From Cyclina sinensis (taxonomy: Eukaryota > Mollusca > Bivalvia > Venerida > Veneridae): a DNA stretch of 64,000 nt. The DNA is taken from contig JAAONU010000001.1 of NCBI GenBank assembly GCA_012932295.1, positions 50,379,134 through 50,443,133 on the forward strand. Direction: 5' to 3'. The notes under the pieces are model-generated. The model was not told the DNA's origin and did no database searches. It saw only the letters and a list, made by a program, of their open reading frames with translations. Below are positions 58,871 through 64,000 of the stretch, one piece after another (positions within the stretch are counted from its first letter, which is position 1; each line of letters starts with the position of its first letter). Made by a program: the position numbers and the translations under genes.

Positions 58871-60314
58871 CAAAGCCTTTACCTATTTACCTTTATTTAC
58901 GTTCTGGCTAGGTTGGAGGCAAAACAATGATAATACGCACGAAGGTATTTTAACTTAAATTCGACGAATTACTTTAACTAGTACAACAGTTGACTGGAAT
59001 ATGCTTTGTTTCGGGACAGCTATATTTTGGATATACCGTGAACACTCATTTACAGCATTATTATAAACTTTCGAGACAATGTTTCTCTAAAAATGATATT
59101 TGTTTTACATTTCAAATATAGTAGTTACCCGAAAGTCGAAACAAACCTTCTAGCAGAGGCGTGCATGTTATTATTGATTGGTTAACTTCGACAGTAGAGT
59201 AAAGTCAACGCCACCGAGGTTAGCTTAACGCATGAGTAACGTGGTTCAAAACTATGGAACGCCATAGCTGTCTTTTGTTGACGCATTTCACGTTGACTTG
59301 TCAGTTTGACATGCCAACTTTTCACCGTATCATGTTAATATGCAAAGCGACACTGTTGACTTGTCAGTCAGTCATTTGAATATGTCAAAGTGCTGTGTTG
59401 TTATGTTAAAACTTCGTTTTATATTGTCAATATAACATGTAGATTTCTCAAGATATTAAGTAAACATGCTAAACATTGTCGTTAAATTGTCAATATATTA
59501 ACTGAATATGTAAACATGCCGTTTTTAGATGTTAGAGCGACAACTTATCATGTCGAAAGGACATGTAAAAAGGTCACTGTTAAAATGTCAAAATACTATC
59601 TTAAAATGTCTACATGTCATGTGATATTGTTAACAGAACGTTTAATTATGTTTAAAGAACAAGTGAACTTCTCAAGGATTCGTATTGATATGCTAAATGA
59701 CAATATTGACCCGTCTAATCACCATTTGAATATGTCTATGTGCCATATGATATTGTTAACATAATGTCTTATTATGTTAAAAGAACAAGTGAACTTCTCA
59801 AGGCTTCGTATTAATATGTTAAACGACAATGTTGACTTGTCTAACTACCTTTTGAATATGTCTATGTTCCATGTGATGTTGTTAACACAACGTTTCATTA
59901 TGTTAAAAGAACATGTGAACTTCTCAAGGCTTCGTATTAATATGTTAAATGACAATACTGACTTGTATAACAACCATTTGAACATGTCTATGTGCCATGT
60001 AATATTGTCAACATAACATCTTATTATGTTAAAAGAACATGTGAACATCCCCAGGCTTCGTATTAATATGTTAAACGAATATGTGAGATTCTCAAATCTT
60101 CGGTTTATATGTGAAACTGCATTGTTAAATTGTTAAAACTTCACTGAAGATGTCTACATGGCTTGCTGAATTTTTAAACAACGTTTTATTATGTTGAAAG
60201 AACATTTTAACTTCTCATAATACCGTGCTATTTTGTTAAAAAGGCTTTTAGTATGTCGATAGGGCATGTGAACTTCTCAACTTGTTAGTGTGTTGTTGTC
60301 TGCAAACATTTGTC

Positions 60315-60322
60315 TGACGTCA
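60315..60322 (+). promoter_or_regulatory. CRE-like TGACGTCA upstream of captured exon
   Basis: Perfect palindromic CRE/ATF site 41 bp before the ATG at 60363, in a small CpG-richer stretch (CGTAAGCTTTCGCTGCGCG). Promoter function is inferred. Confidence 0.4.
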
Positions 60323-60362
60323 TACGTAAGCTTTCGCTGCGCGTGCTTATTTGAAAATCATC

Positions 60363-60520
60363 ATGGCAGACATCTCTTCGGATGACCTGAAAGCAATTTT
60401 GGGACGCGCAGATCTGTCGACATTATTGTCAAGATTCATAACGGAAAAAAAAGACTCAGCCATAATTGAATCAATGCGAGACGATGACCTCATTTGCCTT
60501 GGAGCAACAACGCGAATACG
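60363..60520 (+). CDS. Captured first exon with SAM-like sequence
   Basis: Starts M-A-D-I-S-S-D-D-L-K-A-I-L and includes L-S-R-F-I-T-E-K-K-D-S-A and D-D-D-L-I-C-L-G-A-T-T, the pattern of a SAM domain (helix, 'E-x-x-D', 'D-L-x-x-L-G'). The sequence runs straight into the right repeat arm just after L-G-A-T-T-R, so the exon is cut before the end of the domain. It could be a captured host exon or the first exon of the autonomous parent. Confidence 0.5.
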
Positions 60521-61821
60521 AAGCATTGAGAAGTTCAAATGTTCTTTTAACATAACAAGACGTTATTTTAACAAAATCGCATGGCACAAAGACATATTCA
60601 AATTGTAGTTAGACAAGTCAACATTTAACATATTCATAAGAAGCATTGAGAAGATCACTTGTTCTTTTAACATAATAAAACGATACGTTACAACATCACA
60701 TGGCACATAGACATATTTAAATGTTAGTTAGACAAGTCAACATTGTCATTTAACATATTAAAACGAATCCTTGAGAAGTTCACTTGTTCTTTTAACATAA
60801 TAAAACGATACGTTAACAACATCACATGGCACATAGACATATTCAAATGGTAGTTAGACAAGACAACATTGTCGTTTAACAAATTAATACGAAGCCTTGG
60901 GAAGTCCACTTGTTCTTTTAACATAATAAGACATTATGTTAACAATATCACATGGAATGGTGGCATATTCAAATGATACTTGGTTAATTTAACGTTGCGG
61001 TGTAACATAATATAGCAATGTCTTGAAAAGTTAACACGGTTTTTAACATAATAAGATATTAATTTGACAATACCAAATGTCATTTAGACATATTCAGGTG
61101 ATATTTGGACATTTTAACACTGCGCTTTAACATAATTATATTATATCTTGACAAAGTAACATGTCTTCTTGACATTTTAGAATATTGTTCTAGCAAGATA
61201 ACATTGATAATAGACATATTAAATTGATATTTATACAAGTTAAAATGTTCTTTAAAATTATCATACCAAGGTTTGAGCATTTCATATTTGCTTTTTACAT
61301 ATTAAGACGTTGTTTAACAATATCACCCAGTACATAGACATGTTCAAATTGTAGTTAGAAAATTTAACAGCTCGGTTTAATAGATTATTACAGAGTCTCG
61401 ACAAGTTCACATGCCATATTGATATTATAAAACGATGTTTTAACAATATAACAACATGTTCAAATGACAGTTTGGCAAGTCAACATTATGTCTTGACATG
61501 AAATCACGCTGAAAAGAGAAATTCACATGTCCCACTGACAAGTTACCACGAAATGTGTGAACAAAAGACAGCTGTGGCGTTCCATACAAAACAGTGAAGC
61601 AGATTATATCGTTTACATCTTATAAATTATGCTATCAATACGACTGGTGTAACCAAACGTAACCGAAATATTTACTTAAACATCAAGTCTGTAAAGCTAA
61701 ACTTAAAACGTAGTAAACAAAAAGGTAAAGTTGCAATGTTGAATGTGGAAGAAAAAATAGTGCGTCTGAAATAAAGAAAACCTTGAAAAGTTAACATCAG
61801 AGAGCCGTGATAATACCTAAA

Positions 61822-61877
61822 ATGTTTTGGACTTCAAGAATGGTGACTAGGACGATCATACTGCTAACCTTTATTGG
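61822..61877 (+). CDS. Candidate first exon with signal peptide of a following gene
   Basis: ATG opens M-F-W-T-S-R-M-V-T-R-T-I-I-L-L-T-F-I-G and reaches a strong donor GG|GTAAGT in phase 2. The basic start and hydrophobic run look like a signal peptide. The next exon would lie beyond the minisatellite or the window. Short, so could be chance. Confidence 0.4.
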
Positions 61878-62049
61878 GTAAGTGTTTAATTTCCGACAGA
61901 CTTTAATCATATTATTATTTAATAAATAATCATTTATCTGCAGATAAAATTAACTTCTTCCTCAACTTATTATTAAACGTATTAATATGCAGATTGATTT
62001 ACCTATTATAAGTCCTTCCAGAATAAAAAAGGAAATTCCATTTCTCCTT

Positions 62050-63800
62050 TTCTGGGGGAACATAGATGAGGAACATTCCCCCATTTCACCTAAAAGATAG
62101 ATAACATTCCTCCATCTCACTAGTAGACAGAGGAACATTCTTCCATCTCACTAGTAGACAGACGAACATTCCCCAATCTCAATAGTAGATAGAGGAACAT
62201 TCCTCCATCTCTAAAGTAGATATGGGAACATTCCTCCAACTCTGTAGTAGATAGGAGAACATTCCTCCAACGCGGTAGAAGAAGGGGGAACATTCCTCTA
62301 TCTCAGTAGAAGATAGGGGAACAATCCCTCATCCCAGTAGAAGATTGGGAATATTCTTCCAAATCATTAGAAGATAGGGGAACATTCCTCCATCTCAGTT
62401 GAATAAAGGAAGACACTCCTCCAACTCAGTTGTAGATAGGGGAACATTCCTCCATCCTAGTAGCAGGTAGGGGAACTTTTTCTCAAACTCATTTGAAGAT
62501 AGGGGAACATTCATCCATCTCGGTAGTAGATAGAGGAACATTGCTCCCTCTCAGTAGTAGATAGAGGAACATTCCTCCATCTCGGTAGTACATAGGGAAA
62601 CATTCCTTCATCTCAGTAGAAGATAGGGGAACATTTCTCCATCTCAATAGAAGATAGTGGAACATTTATCCAACTCTGTAGAAGATAGGGAACATTCCTC
62701 AAACTCAATAGAAGATGGGGGAGCATTCCTCAAACTTAGTAGAAGAAAGTGGAACATTCCTTAAACTAATTAGAAGATGGGGGAACATTCTTCCATCTCA
62801 GTAATAGGTAGGTGAACATTCCTCCATCTTATTTGAAGACAGGGGAAATTCCTCCATTGCAGTAGAAGATAGGGGAACATTCCTTCATCTCAGTAGTAGA
62901 TAGTGTAACATTTCTCCATTTCAGTAGTAGGTAGGGGAACATTCCTCCAACTCAGTAGAAGATGGGGGAGCATTCCTCTAACTCATTAGAAGATAGGAGA
63001 ACATTCCGCCATCTCAGGAGAAAATAGGGAAACATTCCTTCGTCACAGTAATAGATAGGGGAACATTCATCCATCTCAGTAGTAGATAGGGGAACATTCC
63101 TTCATCTCAGTAGTAGATAGTGTAACATTTCTCCATTTCAGTAGTAGGTAGGGGAACATTCCTCCAACTCAGTAGAAGATGGGGGAACATTCCTCTAACT
63201 CATTAGAAGATAGGAGAACATTCCGCCATCTCAGTAGAAAATAGGGAAACATTCCTGCGTCACAGTAATAGATAGGGGAACATTCATCCATCTCAGTAGT
63301 AGATAGTCGAACATTCCTTCATCTCAGTAGTAGATAAGAAAACATTCCTTCATCTCAGTAGTATGTAAGGGAACATTCCCCCGTCTCAGTAGAAGATAGT
63401 CGAACATTCATCCATCCCACTAGAGGATAGGGGAAGATTCCTCAATCTCAGTAGTAGATAGCGGAACATTTCTCCATCTCAGTAATAGATAGGGGAACAT
63501 TCCTCCAATTTCAGGAGTAGATATAGGAACATTCCTCCCTTTCAGTAGTAGATGGAGGAACATGTATCCATCTCAGTAGAAGATAAGAGAACATTCCTCC
63601 ATGTCACTAGTAGATAGGAAATTATTCCTCCATCTCAATAGTAAATAGGGGAACATTCCATCATCTCAGTAGAAGATAGGGGAACATTTCTCCTTCTCAG
63701 TAGTAGATAGGGGAACATTTCTCTGTCTCATTGACATTCCTTTAGCTCAGCTTCAAGATAAAGGAACATTCCTCCATCTCAGCTTCAAGATAGGGGAAGA
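62050..63800. repeat. 31-bp minisatellite (GGGGAACATTCCTCCATCTCAG..)
   Basis: About 55 diverged copies of a 31-bp unit with core GAACATTCCTCCATCTCAGT and AGTAGATAG. Units at 62874-63090 recur in the same order at 63091-63307, offset 217 bp (7 units). Confidence 0.95.
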
Positions 63801-64000
63801 TTCCTTCATCTACAAATGTAAGATACAGGAACAATGTCCCATCTCAACTATTTGAAGAATAGGAGATATATTTTTAAGAACATTACTAAATCGTTAAAAT
63901 GATATGGGGACATATTTTTAGTATTTTAGAAAGTGTTAGGAATATAACCCATCTGTTGAGTGTTGTCAAGATTAATTGTATTGTAATAATGTTGCTATGT

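Larger units (their letters stand above)
59255..61584. mobile_element. 2.33-kb TIR element with 126-bp repeat arms and a captured exon
   Basis: It starts TGGAACGCCATAGCTGTCTT and ends with the inverted copy, with TA on both outer sides. Left-arm units (markers at 59671, 59797, 59923 and 60049) are exactly 126 bp apart. The right arm (about 60521-61300) carries the same unit in inverted order at 120-126 bp. Between the arms lies a single-copy core with a CRE-like TGACGTCA and a short coding start. No transposase, so it is non-autonomous. Confidence 0.85.

Noticed and set aside
59516..60016. Two similar ~80-codon ORFs (N-F-S-R-L-R-I-N-M-L-N-D-N)
   Set aside because: They are translations of the 126-bp repeat units (126 = 3 x 42, so the frame stays open by chance).

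Overview
The window is AT-rich, intron-rich animal DNA. Phase-1 introns with GT..AG borders, exons that each encode one calcium-binding EGF module, tRNA-derived SINE heads, non-LTR retrotransposons, a pogo-like transposase and several long repeats of a kind I associate with bivalve genomes all point to a mollusc, most likely a bivalve. The species is not identifiable from the sequence alone.

Positions 1-44,480 hold one host gene on the + strand, cut off at its 5' end by the window edge. I could assign 30 exons. E1-E21 each encode one cbEGF module (123 nt, phase 1 to phase 1; E21 is 114 nt). E22 packs six more plus a half module into one 786-nt exon. E23-E25 look like a SEA-type juxtamembrane domain, E26 is a short Cys-rich piece, E27 a basic linker, E28 the transmembrane segment, and E29-E30 a short cytoplasmic tail with one tyrosine motif. 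The product is a large type I membrane protein with at least 26 EGF modules. E8-E20 alternate strictly between two module types (A: 'CEHTC', B: 'CEQNC') and arose by repeated duplication of a 750-860 bp two-exon unit. Dead exon relics remain in the introns.

The introns are full of mobile DNA: two LINE relics (3.35-4.6 kb minus; 11.7-12.65 kb plus), an inverted-arm element (6.9-8.6 kb), a pogo-like transposase gene with a C-terminal PHD-like finger (9.2-11.1 kb, minus), a 540-bp element with perfect TIRs and a 9-bp target duplication (13.06-13.6 kb), a 2-kb mollusc-type repeat (14.5-16.4 kb) and a second copy in reverse orientation (40.5-41.6 kb). A 9.45-kb CACTA-like element (25,515-34,967) has TACGG-rich subterminal arrays and carries a nested LINE.

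From 44.5 to 64 kb I see no confident host gene until a possible signal-peptide first exon at 61,822. The region holds a 2.2-kb long-TIR element (46.4-48.6 kb), 21-bp repeats (53.8 kb), a SINE (55.9 kb), a ~150-bp tandem repeat (57.2-58.9 kb), a 2.33-kb element with 126-bp repeat arms around a SAM-like first exon (59.26-61.58 kb) and a 31-bp minisatellite with 7-unit higher-order structure (62.0-63.8 kb).
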